A stretch of DNA of 64,000 nucleotides, taken from NCBI GenBank assembly GCA_947378845.1, contig CANCLQ010000001.1, positions 86,461 through 150,460 of the forward strand, in the 5' to 3' direction. This DNA is from Opitutia bacterium (GTDB lineage: Bacteria > Verrucomicrobiota > Verrucomicrobiia > Opitutales > UBA953). The number at the start of each line of letters is the position of its first letter. Position 1 is the stretch's first letter. The notes beneath the pieces were generated by a model. The model was not told the DNA's origin and ran no database searches. It was given only the letters and a program-made list of their open reading frames with translations. Made by a program: the position numbers and the translations under genes. Below are positions 18,366-26,470 of this stretch, piece by piece.

Positions 18366-19136
18366 TTACTTTTCCCAAGTCTGACGGGGAATACGTTGGA
18401 GTAGAGGCAGATTTAATTCCGCCTCCATGTAACGTAGGTGCTCTAAGTCATCAGGCGAACTGTCGCCCACACCTTTCAGCTTCTCGAGCCATTGTTTACG
18501 GTACCAGCTATACGCTTCAGTCTTTTGTCCGTCTTCCCAAAGCGATTTAGCGCATAAGAAATAAGCGAACCAAGGAACATTGGTCGCTTCAGTGGCACGT
18601 TTATAATACAGCGCAGCGAGTTTATTATCCTTCAATTTAATTTCACACATTTGTCCTGCAGAAATTAAAATACCTGGGTTTCCTCCCGTGTGCTTCGCAC
18701 CCTCTTCAAAGACTGCTAAGCCTTTTTGGGCGTAACTTTTAAACAGGCCGTCCTGAATCTCTTGGCTCACCTTGGCGTAACCACCGCGCCGGCGAATTTC
18801 CCAGTGCGCCATATCATAACCCACCACGTAACCCGTATTCTCCCAAAAATATCTCGCACGTGGATCTAAAGCACACGCTGTACGCATCAAACCTTCACAC
18901 GCTGCACGGTCCCGCTTCTCCCAGGCAACATAGCTACGTAACCATGTGCCATCCGCAATTACGGTACGTAGACCGCCGAGAATGCCCAAGAGAACGCCCT
19001 GCCCTAGCGTTGGCTCAATTTCTTTACGTCCCATTTCTGGAATCGATGTTCGTACCAAGCGCCAAGAGTTTTCAGCAAAACAGCCCGCGACAAACAGTGC
19101 GAGTGCCACACCTACGACTGTCAACGCACGCAGCAT
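18366..19136 (-). CDS. Membrane-anchored or lipoprotein TPR-like protein of unknown function
   Basis: 256 residues. The N-terminal hydrophobic stretch (about 4-18) ends in VAGC (C19), which fits a lipobox, so it may be a lipoprotein; a plain membrane anchor is the alternative. The rest is helical with alternating aromatic and alanine positions (ALYYKRATEATNVPWFAYFLCAKSLWEDGQ, taken in parts), suggestive of tetratricopeptide repeats. It begins 2 bases after the ABC permease stop and is the last gene of the acylphosphatase/ABC exporter cluster, which suggests an accessory role to that exporter. I do not recognise a named family. Confidence 0.6.
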   Translation of the reverse strand: MLRALTVVGVALALFVAGCFAENSWRLVRTSIPEMGRKEIEPTLGQGVLLGILGGLRTVIADGTWLRSYVAWEKRDRAACEGLMRTACALDPRARYFWENTGYVVGYDMAHWEIRRRGGYAKVSQEIQDGLFKSYAQKGLAVFEEGAKHTGGNPGILISAGQMCEIKLKDNKLAALYYKRATEATNVPWFAYFLCAKSLWEDGQKTEAYSWYRKQWLEKLKGVGDSSPDDLEHLRYMEAELNLPLLQRIPRQTWEK

Positions 19137-19138
19137 GA

Positions 19139-19987
19139 TTATATTTCACGCCTGCGAAAAGCCAGGCCAGCAATGCACATTAGAACGATAATATAAACTC
19201 CACCTGATAAACTGGCTGCCCCAATGGCACCCACCTGAACAGACGTAACGTCGAGTGTGAGTGCATCACCAATATTAAATTGCTGCAGATTAGGAATGAG
19301 TCGTGTGATCAACCAAAGGAATGCCTGATGAAGCACGCCGAGTTCTTTGTCCCTTAATAAAGCCTCTTGGGCAATCCACTGAAGTTGACCTGCCAGTACG
19401 GTCATGGCGCCGACAACTACAGCGAACAGGAAGCTTCGTGCAACTGACGAAACCGCTAGAACCATTGCGGCGATAACGCCTAAGCGAAGCCATTGGAGTA
19501 AGGTGTATGCGAAGATACCGCCGACACTTAAATCGGGCGGCACGCGGCCCGATGCTTCAGCTATCTGGACTAATTCCTGATGGCGTCCCCATAGCACCAA
19601 ACCAAGCAGAGTGCATAAGGTAAAAATAAAAACACCCAAGACTGCCCATACTCCAGCAAACTTACCGACCAAAAACTCAAATCGACCAACCGGCTTAGCC
19701 AATAAAGTGAGTGCGGTGCGATTTTCAATTTCGGCAAAGAACATTTGCGCCGTCATCACTAGTGCCAAAATCGACCCAAAGAAAAATATTCCGCCAAAAC
19801 CAAAGTCGGCGACAAATTTTAATTCACCATGACCAAAGTCCATAAATCGGAATGAGACGGACGAAATTACCAGTGCGGCAGACAATACAATCAAGAAGGC
19901 AAAGAAGCGCTGACGAATCGCCTCAAGGAAAGTAATGCGTGAAATCCACGCCACTCGTCGGAAAGATGATTTCATTGAATCAGGCAT
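19139..19987 (-). CDS. ABC-2 type transporter permease
   Basis: 282 residues with about six hydrophobic segments: near 22-42, 55-75, 105-125, 160-190, 195-215 and 250-275. The segment AEIENRTALTLLAKPVGRFEFLVGK (in part) is the amphipathic motif of ABC-2/NosY-like permeases. Together with the ATPase gene upstream, which it overlaps by 8 bases, it forms an exporter or membrane-remodelling ABC system. The substrate is unknown. In related bacteria such pairs serve gliding, antibiotic export or membrane protein assembly; nothing here picks one. Confidence 0.85.
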   Translation of the reverse strand: MPDSMKSSFRRVAWISRITFLEAIRQRFFAFLIVLSAALVISSVSFRFMDFGHGELKFVADFGFGGIFFFGSILALVMTAQMFFAEIENRTALTLLAKPVGRFEFLVGKFAGVWAVLGVFIFTLCTLLGLVLWGRHQELVQIAEASGRVPPDLSVGGIFAYTLLQWLRLGVIAAMVLAVSSVARSFLFAVVVGAMTVLAGQLQWIAQEALLRDKELGVLHQAFLWLITRLIPNLQQFNIGDALTLDVTSVQVGAIGAASLSGGVYIIVLMCIAGLAFRRREI

Positions 19988-20837
19988 CGCGACTTCCTTT
20001 CACGAGTTCACGGAACAATTCATCTAACGATCTTCGAGGATGAGTAATCACAATATCTTTGGCGCCGTTGGCTATGAGTGCGGCTTCTGCCGCCGCACAG
20101 GCTGCGTCGGTTAGATGTGATGCCGATATAACCTGACGATCGCGTCGTGCCAGTACCTCGTCGACTCGGCCTTCGAGTACCAATCTCCCCTTATCCATGA
20201 TGGCCACGCGGTCGCACACCTGTTCGACCTGACCCAATAGATGAGAGCAAAGCACGATGGTTCTACCCTGTGCACGCATCTCTAAAATCATTTTACCGAT
20301 CGCAGCGGCACCAACAGGATCCACGCCAGCCGTAGGCTCATCGAGAATCACCAACTCGGGCTCATGCACGATCGCTTGTGCCAGACCAATACGTTGCAAC
20401 ATCCCCTTGGAGTAAGTTCCGATCGTGCGATTACCAGCTTCGGTCATAGCGGTGAGTTCTAAGGCGGCATCGACTGCAGACTTAAGTTTCGTTTCCTCTA
20501 CCCCGCTAAGCCTTGCGTAGTAATTAACCAATTCACGCCCGGTTAAAAATTTATGGAAATAAGGAGCCTCCGGTAAGAATCCAGTTCGGCTGCGGGCCTC
20601 GCGGGTTGCCGATGGAAAACCGAGGATCGAAATTTTTCCAGCAGTCGGAGCGACTAAGCCCAGTATAATTTTAAGTGTGGTACTCTTTCCACATCCATTC
20701 GGACCCAGTAGACCATAGACCTGGCCGCGCGGAATTTCTAAATTAAGATTATCAACCGCGCGTAATTTATGACCGGCGAGTCCCACACGAAAATCTTTCG
20801 TCAGTCCTTGGACGGATATGGCGAGAGACGTGCTCAT
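19980..20837 (-). CDS. ABC transporter ATP-binding protein
   Basis: 285 residues. Walker A is GLLGPNGCGKST near residue 43-54, the Q-loop follows in the GFLPEAPYF segment, the signature motif is YSKGMLQRIGLAQA, Walker B is LVILDEPTAGVD and the switch histidine is in LCSHLL. This is the CcmA/NatA-type drug or polysaccharide exporter class (ABC-2 partners). Residues after 215 form a short C-terminal domain. The ATG overlaps the acylphosphatase stop (ATGA) and the stop overlaps the permease start by 8 bases, so this is a coupled operon. Confidence 0.93.
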   Translation of the reverse strand: MSTSLAISVQGLTKDFRVGLAGHKLRAVDNLNLEIPRGQVYGLLGPNGCGKSTTLKIILGLVAPTAGKISILGFPSATREARSRTGFLPEAPYFHKFLTGRELVNYYARLSGVEETKLKSAVDAALELTAMTEAGNRTIGTYSKGMLQRIGLAQAIVHEPELVILDEPTAGVDPVGAAAIGKMILEMRAQGRTIVLCSHLLGQVEQVCDRVAIMDKGRLVLEGRVDEVLARRDRQVISASHLTDAACAAAEAALIANGAKDIVITHPRRSLDELFRELVKGSRDA

Positions 20838-21115
20838 CGTTTGATGATAAATTGTGACGATGTACGTACACCGGCGAAGTCCCTAATCTCTATATTTCTA
20901 ATATGACCATCTAATGACTTTATAATTTCTTCAGTGAATGCCTCCACCTCATTACCTGTGCCCTCGGCGTGCAGATAAACACGCCCGTCGGTTAAGTTTT
21001 GCACAAAGCCTGTTACGTCATAACCGCGGGCTATTCCGAGCACTTGGGCACGGAAACCAACCCCTTGGACGTGGCCAGAGTACCATACTTCACGATGGGA
21101 GACATGGGTTGACAT
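20834..21115 (-). CDS. acyP: Acylphosphatase
   Basis: 93 residues, the standard size. The catalytic arginine lies in YSGHVQGVGFRAQ and the catalytic asparagine in VTGFVQNLTDGRVYLHAEG. It hydrolyses acyl phosphates such as carbamoyl phosphate and 1,3-bisphosphoglycerate. AGAAGG-like sequence lies about 8 bases upstream of the ATG, one of the clearer Shine-Dalgarno sites in the window. It overlaps the ABC ATPase gene by 4 bases and is probably the first gene of that operon; a functional link with the exporter is not evident. Confidence 0.94.
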   Translation of the reverse strand: MSTHVSHREVWYSGHVQGVGFRAQVLGIARGYDVTGFVQNLTDGRVYLHAEGTGNEVEAFTEEIIKSLDGHIRNIEIRDFAGVRTSSQFIIKR

Positions 21116-21179
21116 TTTTAACCTTCTGGGGAATCTTCACCACGTTAACTTTCATCGCAATCGCAAATCAACCAAGACC

Positions 21180-21476
21180 ATGATCCTCCCTCTCGCCTTT
21201 ATCGATGGCCCAGTTTTTTGGGCAATTTTGGCCGTAGCCATTCTTCTCTTTGGTGGCACCAAACTCCCCGAGCTCGCTCGCGGTCTTGGTAAAGCAAAAC
21301 GCGAATTCAAAAAAGCTTCTGAAGAAGTTGAAGACGAAGTGCGTAGCGCCGTCGAAGAAGACGAGCGCAAGAAAGCCCGCCTTCGCGTTATTGAAGAAGA
21401 AGAGCGTGCTAAAATTCGTGCTAAAATCGAAGCCGAAGAACGCCTCAAGCGAGACAACGAAGGAAAACAAAACTAA
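21180..21476 (+). CDS. tatA: Sec-independent protein translocase subunit TatA/TatB
   Basis: 98 residues with one N-terminal membrane helix (about 8-24), the FGGTKLPELARGLGKAKREFK hinge and amphipathic helix (quoted in part as FGGTKLPELARGLGK), and a long charged tail rich in Glu, Lys and Arg that is predicted to be coiled coil. It forms the twin-arginine pore. The length and FGGTKLPE hinge favour TatA over TatB. No tatC is in the window. The gene is divergent from acyP with 64 bases between them and is followed at once by a strong terminator. Confidence 0.9.
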   Translation: MILPLAFIDGPVFWAILAVAILLFGGTKLPELARGLGKAKREFKKASEEVEDEVRSAVEEDERKKARLRVIEEEERAKIRAKIEAEERLKRDNEGKQN

Positions 21477-21482
21477 ACCTTC

Positions 21483-21506
21483 GGGGCCGATAATTCGGCC
21501 CCTTTT
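21483..21506 (+). terminator. Rho-independent terminator of tatA
   Basis: A perfect 8-base-pair GC-rich stem, GGGGCCGA (21483-21490) and TCGGCCCC (21495-21502), with a TAAT loop and a TTTT run. It starts 6 bases after the tatA stop and ends 7 bases before the ribE start, so ribE needs its own promoter or read-through. Confidence 0.9.
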
Positions 21507-21513
21507 AATTGGT

Positions 21514-22104
21514 ATGTTCACGGGATTAGTCCAAGCCATCGGCGAAGTTGTTGCCATTGAGCCTCGAGCTCAAGGCGGTGCTCGTATCACCCTTAGTTCG
21601 GCTTTGATTCAATCTGCTGCACCTGGCGACAGCATCGCCGTCAATGGTTGCTGCCTTACGGTGACTGAGCCTAATGGTCCTAAGGCCTCATTCGACCTTC
21701 TCGCCGAAACCCTCAAGCACACCAACATGGGCGACCTAAAGATTGGATCGGTTGTTAACCTAGAACCAAGCCTGCGCCCCACTGATCGTATGGGTGGACA
21801 TTTTGTTACGGGCCATGTCGACACCTGTGGAACCATCGCCTTTCTTGGTCAAGATGGTGCGGACTGGCGTCTCGATATTCATGCACCGGAAATCATTTTA
21901 AACCATATTGTCCGTAAAGGATGTGTCGCTATTGATGGTATGTCTCTGACGATCGCTGATCTTATTCCTGGTGGCTTTCGTATTTGGATTATTCCTCACA
22001 CGCTCGCTGCCACTAATCTCAAGCAGCGTAAAACGGGGGACCGCGTAAATCTTGAGTCAGACTTACTAGCGAAGTACACCGAAAAACTTTTACGGAAAAA
22101 CTAG
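21514..22104 (+). CDS. ribE: Riboflavin synthase alpha subunit
   Basis: 196 residues made of two similar lumazine-binding halves. It starts with the typical MFTGLVQAIGEV; GDSIAVNGCCLTV and the NLEPSLRPTDRMGGHFVTGHVD block complete the first half, and CVAIDGMSLTI marks the second. It dismutates two 6,7-dimethyl-8-ribityllumazine molecules into riboflavin. The frame is open far upstream through tatA, but the ATG at 21514 is the family start. It follows the tatA terminator and ends on a CTAG shared with the convergent acyltransferase gene. Confidence 0.95.
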   Translation: MFTGLVQAIGEVVAIEPRAQGGARITLSSALIQSAAPGDSIAVNGCCLTVTEPNGPKASFDLLAETLKHTNMGDLKIGSVVNLEPSLRPTDRMGGHFVTGHVDTCGTIAFLGQDGADWRLDIHAPEIILNHIVRKGCVAIDGMSLTIADLIPGGFRIWIIPHTLAATNLKQRKTGDRVNLESDLLAKYTEKLLRKN

Positions 22105-22754
22105 GATCCGGAAATCGCGGTCAGTTTTTCTTGTATCGACCCTGCAATCACTTCGTCGACCTCTCCTTCTTGTGGCACAGGTACAAGCTCTAGAACGACG
22201 TCGACGCGGGAGAACGGAAACGGGATAGCAAAAGAATCCCAACTCTTTAATCGCATCGCACAACGATAAGAAATTCCCATTAACAAAAATGGTCTTTGTG
22301 TAAGTTTCGCGAGGGCGACCACACCCGTTTTACAAACGCGACGTGGGCCCTTAGGTCCATCAGGTGTGACGCCCGCACAATCCCCGCCTTTCACAGCACG
22401 TGTGAGCGACATAAGCGCTGCAGCGCCGCGCTTACTGGACGATCCGCGCACTGCCTTAATACCCATGATTTTAAAGAATGCGACCAGCCAACCGCCGTCC
22501 TTACTCGTACTGATTAATGCAGTTATGGGACGATCCAGACAACGCTTAGCCACTGCACCTGAAACAAACAATCGATCATGCCACAGTGTAATTAAGTGCG
22601 GCTCTGTTCTTTGGTATAGGTCCTGCCCCTGAATATGATACCTCAAAGTCGCCAACCATAATTTTAGCAACCAAGCCATGGGATAGACCCAAATCCAATG
22701 ATACCACGGCACCACTACTGGTATTTCGGGCCATTCTGGATTACTTTGGGACAC
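22101..22754 (-). CDS. DUF374 family lysophospholipid acyltransferase-like protein
   Basis: 217 residues with an N-terminal hydrophobic segment (about 20-36). LITLWHDRLF has the His-x-Asp-type HD pair (59-60) and is followed by ALISTSKDGG, AVRGSSSKRG and GVTPDGPKGPRR, the order seen in DUF374 proteins related to the LpxL/LPLAT acyltransferases. A role in lipid A or lipoprotein acylation in the inner membrane is inferred. The start is GTG. It follows the Nudix gene by 39 bases on the same strand and shares its stop bases with ribE. Confidence 0.85.
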   Translation of the reverse strand: MSQSNPEWPEIPVVVPWYHWIWVYPMAWLLKLWLATLRYHIQGQDLYQRTEPHLITLWHDRLFVSGAVAKRCLDRPITALISTSKDGGWLVAFFKIMGIKAVRGSSSKRGAAALMSLTRAVKGGDCAGVTPDGPKGPRRVCKTGVVALAKLTQRPFLLMGISYRCAMRLKSWDSFAIPFPFSRVDVVLELVPVPQEGEVDEVIAGSIQEKLTAISGS

Positions 22755-22793
22755 GTCAGATTACTCGCAGGTTAATAATAATTATTCAAACAC

Positions 22794-23336
22794 TTATCCT
22801 AAGCCCAAGGCCTTTGTAATATTAGGCCGGGCAAGCAAATGAATGAACGCAGAGGCAAAGAGTTCTGGTTGCGCCTCAACCCAATGTCGCAACTCGGCCG
22901 GCGTTCGCCAGGCAATCGAATCCACCTCTGGTCGATGAAGATTAAAAGCGAAATCGCCCTGCAGGAGGTATGACCTTACAAACTCCTGCCCTAGGTGTAG
23001 GTGCGATGGTGCGTAATCGATTTCAGATAATTGATCCGAACTTACTTCAACACCCAGCTCTTCATTCAACTCTCTTACAGCAGCTATTATATAAGTCTCA
23101 CCACTATCGACATGCCCGGCGCATGAACTACTCAACAAGCCAGGACTATTGTCTTTAGCGTAAGAGCGTCGCTGAAGGGCAAGCTTCCCGTCGGAACTTA
23201 ACCAAAAAATATGGATGGCCCGGTGCTTTAGTTGCTGTCTGTGAATTTCACTTCGTGGCATTGCCCCGATGACAGTGTCATGCTCGTCAACGATATCAAA
23301 AATTTCATCCGGTGATTGTCCGTGCTCCTGCCTCAT
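22794..23336 (-). CDS. Nudix hydrolase (YfcD / IPP isomerase-like)
   Basis: 180 residues. The Nudix box runs from G74 to V96 (GHVDSGE, then REL, EELGV), with the catalytic glutamates E92 and E93. The flanking segments DEIFDIVDEHDTVIG, HRAIHIFWLSSDG and LALQRRS resemble the YfcD/isopentenyl-diphosphate isomerase-like branch. The substrate is unknown; these enzymes typically cleave nucleoside diphosphates linked to another moiety. The ATG overlaps the metallopeptidase stop (ATGA), so translation is coupled in the MazG-peptidase-Nudix cluster. Confidence 0.88.
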   Translation of the reverse strand: MRQEHGQSPDEIFDIVDEHDTVIGAMPRSEIHRQQLKHRAIHIFWLSSDGKLALQRRSYAKDNSPGLLSSSCAGHVDSGETYIIAAVRELNEELGVEVSSDQLSEIDYAPSHLHLGQEFVRSYLLQGDFAFNLHRPEVDSIAWRTPAELRHWVEAQPELFASAFIHLLARPNITKALGLG

Positions 23337-24061
23337 CGTCGTCCTAAATCCATTAGGTTATTCCAGCGCTTAGTAAGTTCGCGGTCATGGGCCTTCCATT
23401 CTGGATCCCACTTGGCCAATTGGTTCCAGAATTTATCGGAGTGATCCATATTCACGCGGTGCGCTAATTCATGCAAAATAACGTGATCGTGTAACAATGG
23501 CGGCAACAAAACCAAACGCCAGTTAAGTGAAAGAGTGCCCACCTGCGAACATGAGCCCCAACGTGTTGTTTGGTCTCTCACAGATACGGACCCCACTGAA
23601 ATCCCGACACGCTGTGACAACCTCTCAACCGCCAAACTTAAACCAGTCTCAGCCAATCGTCGCACCACTCGTGCAGCAGCCGACTCTTTTTCGTCTTCCG
23701 GTAAGAAAAAAGTAACCTCATCAGCATTGGATTCGATTTTGATTTTTGCACGGGATGCCGAGGCTATCGTAATAGCCATAATTCTATCGTTCATCGTCAC
23801 CCAAGGGAATTGCTCAAAGTGCTGCATCAACGATGGCTGAACGTCACGTACCTTGGTCATAACTTTCTCCAGCCAACTCGTATGTTGTTTCAAAAAATCT
23901 AGCGCTACCGACGGCGGTGTGTGTTCGGGGTAAGATAATTCAATCCTCGGTCCGGGCTTTACCGCCAAACGCACACGATTAGATCGTGCGGAAACCCTGG
24001 GCCAGATTTCAAGCCGACGGCCAGCCACCTGCATAACGATTGGCTGTACGACTTTCCCCAT
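23333..24061 (-). CDS. YgjP-like metallopeptidase domain protein (DUF45, M48-like)
   Basis: 242 residues. The zinc site is HELAH (197-201) with the third histidine in NMDHSDKFW (H207), and the preceding TRWGSCS (166-172) is the constant motif of the YgjP/DUF45 family. No signal peptide or membrane helix is present, so it is cytoplasmic. Physiological substrates of this family are poorly known; in other genomes the gene often lies beside restriction or nucleotide-cleaning genes. Here it stands directly between mazG (no gap) and a Nudix gene, both nucleotide-hydrolysing functions. Confidence 0.9.
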   Translation of the reverse strand: MGKVVQPIVMQVAGRRLEIWPRVSARSNRVRLAVKPGPRIELSYPEHTPPSVALDFLKQHTSWLEKVMTKVRDVQPSLMQHFEQFPWVTMNDRIMAITIASASRAKIKIESNADEVTFFLPEDEKESAAARVVRRLAETGLSLAVERLSQRVGISVGSVSVRDQTTRWGSCSQVGTLSLNWRLVLLPPLLHDHVILHELAHRVNMDHSDKFWNQLAKWDPEWKAHDRELTKRWNNLMDLGRR

Positions 24062-24721
24062 CTACTTCGCGGGAGATTGACTCTCGGCTGCACTTTTAAC
24101 GCCGTCGATAAATCTACGCAGTGCGGAATCAGGATCAATCCCCGCATCACGACAAGCCGCAATCAACTCAAAGAGCTGCTCACCCGCTTTCGCTTCAGTC
24201 AGGCCCTCCTTCTTGCTCGCGACCGCGGCCCGATTTACGGAAGTGCCGATATTAAGATTTTTCTTTTGAATCTGTTTCCAGATTTCACGCGCTAACAAAA
24301 TCGAGTTAAGCGATGGTGGCAGCTCCTTAAAAAGGGAGGGCTTCACGGCACCCTTTTCTTTTAGTTTAATTTCCTCCCATTGCTGAATGACTGCTTCAGA
24401 ATTACCCAGTTTATCTCCCGAGCCAAAAACGTGCGGGTGACGACGCACCATCTTCTCATTCACTTCACGTACAACATCGTCGAAATTAAACTTTCCCGCC
24501 TCGGAGGCCATCTGAGCATGCATGGCGACGTGAAAAAGTAAGTCACCCAACTCTTCGCGGAGATTTGCCATATCATTACGGTCAATCGCTTGGAGCACCT
24601 CGGCCACTTCTTCGACGAGACAATCGCAGATAGATTGGTGGGTTTGCTCACGATCCCAAGGGCATCCATCGGGAGCCCTCAATCGTGCGGTTGTGGTTAG
24701 TAATTGTTGGATTCCTGACAT
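24062..24721 (-). CDS. mazG: Nucleoside triphosphate pyrophosphohydrolase MazG
   Basis: 219 residues. CPWDREQTHQS (20-30) opens the domain, and the magnesium-binding acidic residues are in EEVAE (37-41) and EELGD (56-60). The second MazG copy follows with RHPHVFG and the KEGLTEAKAGEQLFEL region. It hydrolyses all canonical and many damaged NTPs to NMP and pyrophosphate and limits (p)ppGpp-linked stress in E. coli. It heads the minus-strand cluster and is divergent from trpC, with 46 bases between the start codons. Confidence 0.94.
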   Translation of the reverse strand: MSGIQQLLTTTARLRAPDGCPWDREQTHQSICDCLVEEVAEVLQAIDRNDMANLREELGDLLFHVAMHAQMASEAGKFNFDDVVREVNEKMVRRHPHVFGSGDKLGNSEAVIQQWEEIKLKEKGAVKPSLFKELPPSLNSILLAREIWKQIQKKNLNIGTSVNRAAVASKKEGLTEAKAGEQLFELIAACRDAGIDPDSALRRFIDGVKSAAESQSPAK

Positions 24722-24767
24722 ACCTTGATGGAGTCGCTTCCACGCCGAGAGTCAAAACGATTGCCAG

Positions 24768-25586
24768 ATGGACTCGGTTTGTTTCTTTCAAGCCGTGGAC
24801 AAGTTACAGGAAATCATGGACGCCAAGCGAAGGGAAATCGCCCCTTATGCGCGCCCCGTTAAGGACGCTGAACTGGCTGTCTTCGCTGCCAACTCCATAC
24901 ATCCAGGGTTTCGCCAATCCCTTAATATCCCAGGTAGACTGACCGTCATTGCCGAAGTCAAACGTGCTTCACCGAGCGTCGGTACCATCAAGCAAGACGT
25001 GAATGCCATCGAGCAGGCGCGACTCTATGCCGATGCAGGTGCCGATTGCCTTTCTGTTCTCACTGAAAGCCAATACTTCAAGGGCCAACTCCAAGACCTT
25101 ATCGACGTGGTCAAAGACCAATCGCTTCGCCCCAAACCCCTGCCCTGCATCCGCAAAGATTTCATGGTGCACCCCTACCAGGTGCTCGAAGCTGCTCAAG
25201 CGGGAGCACGATGTATTTTAATTATTGTTCGTGGATTATCGGATGAAGAAATTCTTCCCATTCATCATGCGGCAAAAGTCGCCGGATTAGACACGCTCTT
25301 TGAAGTACATGACGAAGCGGAACTTGATCGAGCGTTAAAACATAACCCCGACATGGTCGGCGTTAACAATCGCAACCTCTCAACTTTCCAAATCGATTTA
25401 TCCTTCGCCGAGCGTGTTATCCCGCATATGCCCAAGAACATCCTTAAAGTGGCAGAGAGTGGAATAAAATCCGCAGAAGATGCGGCTCGCATGCGTGCCG
25501 CTGGTGCCAACGCTTTGTTAGTCGGTGAATCCTTAATGCGAGCCGAGAATCCACGCTCCCTGCTAGATTCATTTCGCCGCGCATGA
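24768..25586 (+). CDS. trpC: Indole-3-glycerol phosphate synthase
   Basis: 272 residues forming a TIM barrel. Diagnostic blocks are VIAEVKRASPSVG, the LTESQYFKG loop, CIRKDFMVHPYQV, GVNNRNLSTF and VAESGIKSAEDA. It closes the indole ring in tryptophan synthesis. An internal ATG 16 codons later is possible, but the N-terminal helix (VDKLQEIMDAKRREI) belongs to the family. No other trp gene is near; instead it overlaps rsmA by 4 bases (ATGA), an unusual partner. Confidence 0.95.
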   Translation: MDSVCFFQAVDKLQEIMDAKRREIAPYARPVKDAELAVFAANSIHPGFRQSLNIPGRLTVIAEVKRASPSVGTIKQDVNAIEQARLYADAGADCLSVLTESQYFKGQLQDLIDVVKDQSLRPKPLPCIRKDFMVHPYQVLEAAQAGARCILIIVRGLSDEEILPIHHAAKVAGLDTLFEVHDEAELDRALKHNPDMVGVNNRNLSTFQIDLSFAERVIPHMPKNILKVAESGIKSAEDAARMRAAGANALLVGESLMRAENPRSLLDSFRRA

Positions 25587-26416
25587 ACGACGGCCCGCTC
25601 TCCCTCTCAGAGACACGCGATTTACTCGCGCGACTTTCCCACATGCCACGAAAATGGCTGGGGCAAAATTTCTTAGTGGATGGAAATATTGTTCGTAAAT
25701 CACTCGAACTAGGTGAAGTGAAATCGGGCGATATAGTGTTAGAAGTTGGCCCAGGGTTGGGAACCTTGAGCCGCACCTTACTTGGTGCTGGCGTTGACCT
25801 GCACGCAGTGGAAGCCGATCGCACCATGGTTCACCATCTCCACGAATCTCTTTTACCACGTTGGCCACAAACATTTCATCTGACTGAAGGTGATGCCGTC
25901 GATTTACCGTTAGCCGATTTGAAAAATCCAGCTGATGGATCATTCAAAGTCATCGCCAACCTTCCGTATGCGATTTCAACGCCGTGGATGGATGCGATTT
26001 GTGCTGGCCCTCACCCATCGCTCATGGTGCTCATGCTACAACGTGAAGCGGCGGAACGATTGACAGCTGACGTGGGCACTAAGCATTGGTCGGCAGTCAC
26101 TGCGCAGGTTGATTTAGCCTTCGAGAAAATCCGCGTTCATCCCGTGCCCAGTCAGTCCTTTAATCCTCCTCCTAAAGTAGACTCGTGCCTGCTGGTCCTT
26201 AAACGTCGCAGCAATGCCCAGCGCTTCAGTCCGCGTGCACGCGAAGTTGCCCGTGCCCTTTTCACTCAACGACGCAAGCAAGTCGGTTCATCCGCTAAAA
26301 AACTTTTTCCAGGGTCAACTGACGTGATAAATTGGCTTAACGGTCTCAGCGAATATGGGCTCACACCTCAGGCCCGCCCCGAAGATATCCCGGCCAAAGC
26401 GTGGTTAACGCTGTAG
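25583..26416 (+). CDS. rsmA: 16S rRNA adenine dimethyltransferase RsmA (KsgA)
   Basis: 277 residues. KWLGQNFLVD (24-33), the SAM-binding LEVGPGLGTLS (53-63) and the catalytic NLPY (126-129) are all present, with the C-terminal PPPKVDSCLL and KQVGSSAKKLF segments of the family. It dimethylates two adjacent adenosines in the helix 45 loop of 16S rRNA during 30S maturation. It is translationally coupled to trpC and followed after 54 bases by rimO, giving two ribosome-modifying genes in a row. Confidence 0.95.
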   Translation: MNDGPLSLSETRDLLARLSHMPRKWLGQNFLVDGNIVRKSLELGEVKSGDIVLEVGPGLGTLSRTLLGAGVDLHAVEADRTMVHHLHESLLPRWPQTFHLTEGDAVDLPLADLKNPADGSFKVIANLPYAISTPWMDAICAGPHPSLMVLMLQREAAERLTADVGTKHWSAVTAQVDLAFEKIRVHPVPSQSFNPPPKVDSCLLVLKRRSNAQRFSPRAREVARALFTQRRKQVGSSAKKLFPGSTDVINWLNGLSEYGLTPQARPEDIPAKAWLTL

Positions 26417-26428
26417 TTGAATGATGCC

Positions 26429-26449
26429 TGCAAGGTTGCATTCCTTGCA
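26429..26449 (+). other. Stem-loop between rsmA and rimO
   Basis: TGCAAGG (26429-26435) and CCTTGCA (26443-26449) form a perfect 7-base-pair hairpin with a 7-base loop, 12 bases after the rsmA stop and about 20 bases before the rimO ATG. No T-run follows directly, so it is a weak terminator at best; it might instead stabilise or gate the rimO message. Confidence 0.4.
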
Positions 26450-26470
26450 AAGTCTGCTCTTTGTGAAGCC

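Noticed and set aside
26417..26470. RimO start at the TTG at 26417
   Set aside because: The added 18 residues show no RimO similarity and cross the stem-loop; the ATG at 26471 fits the family.
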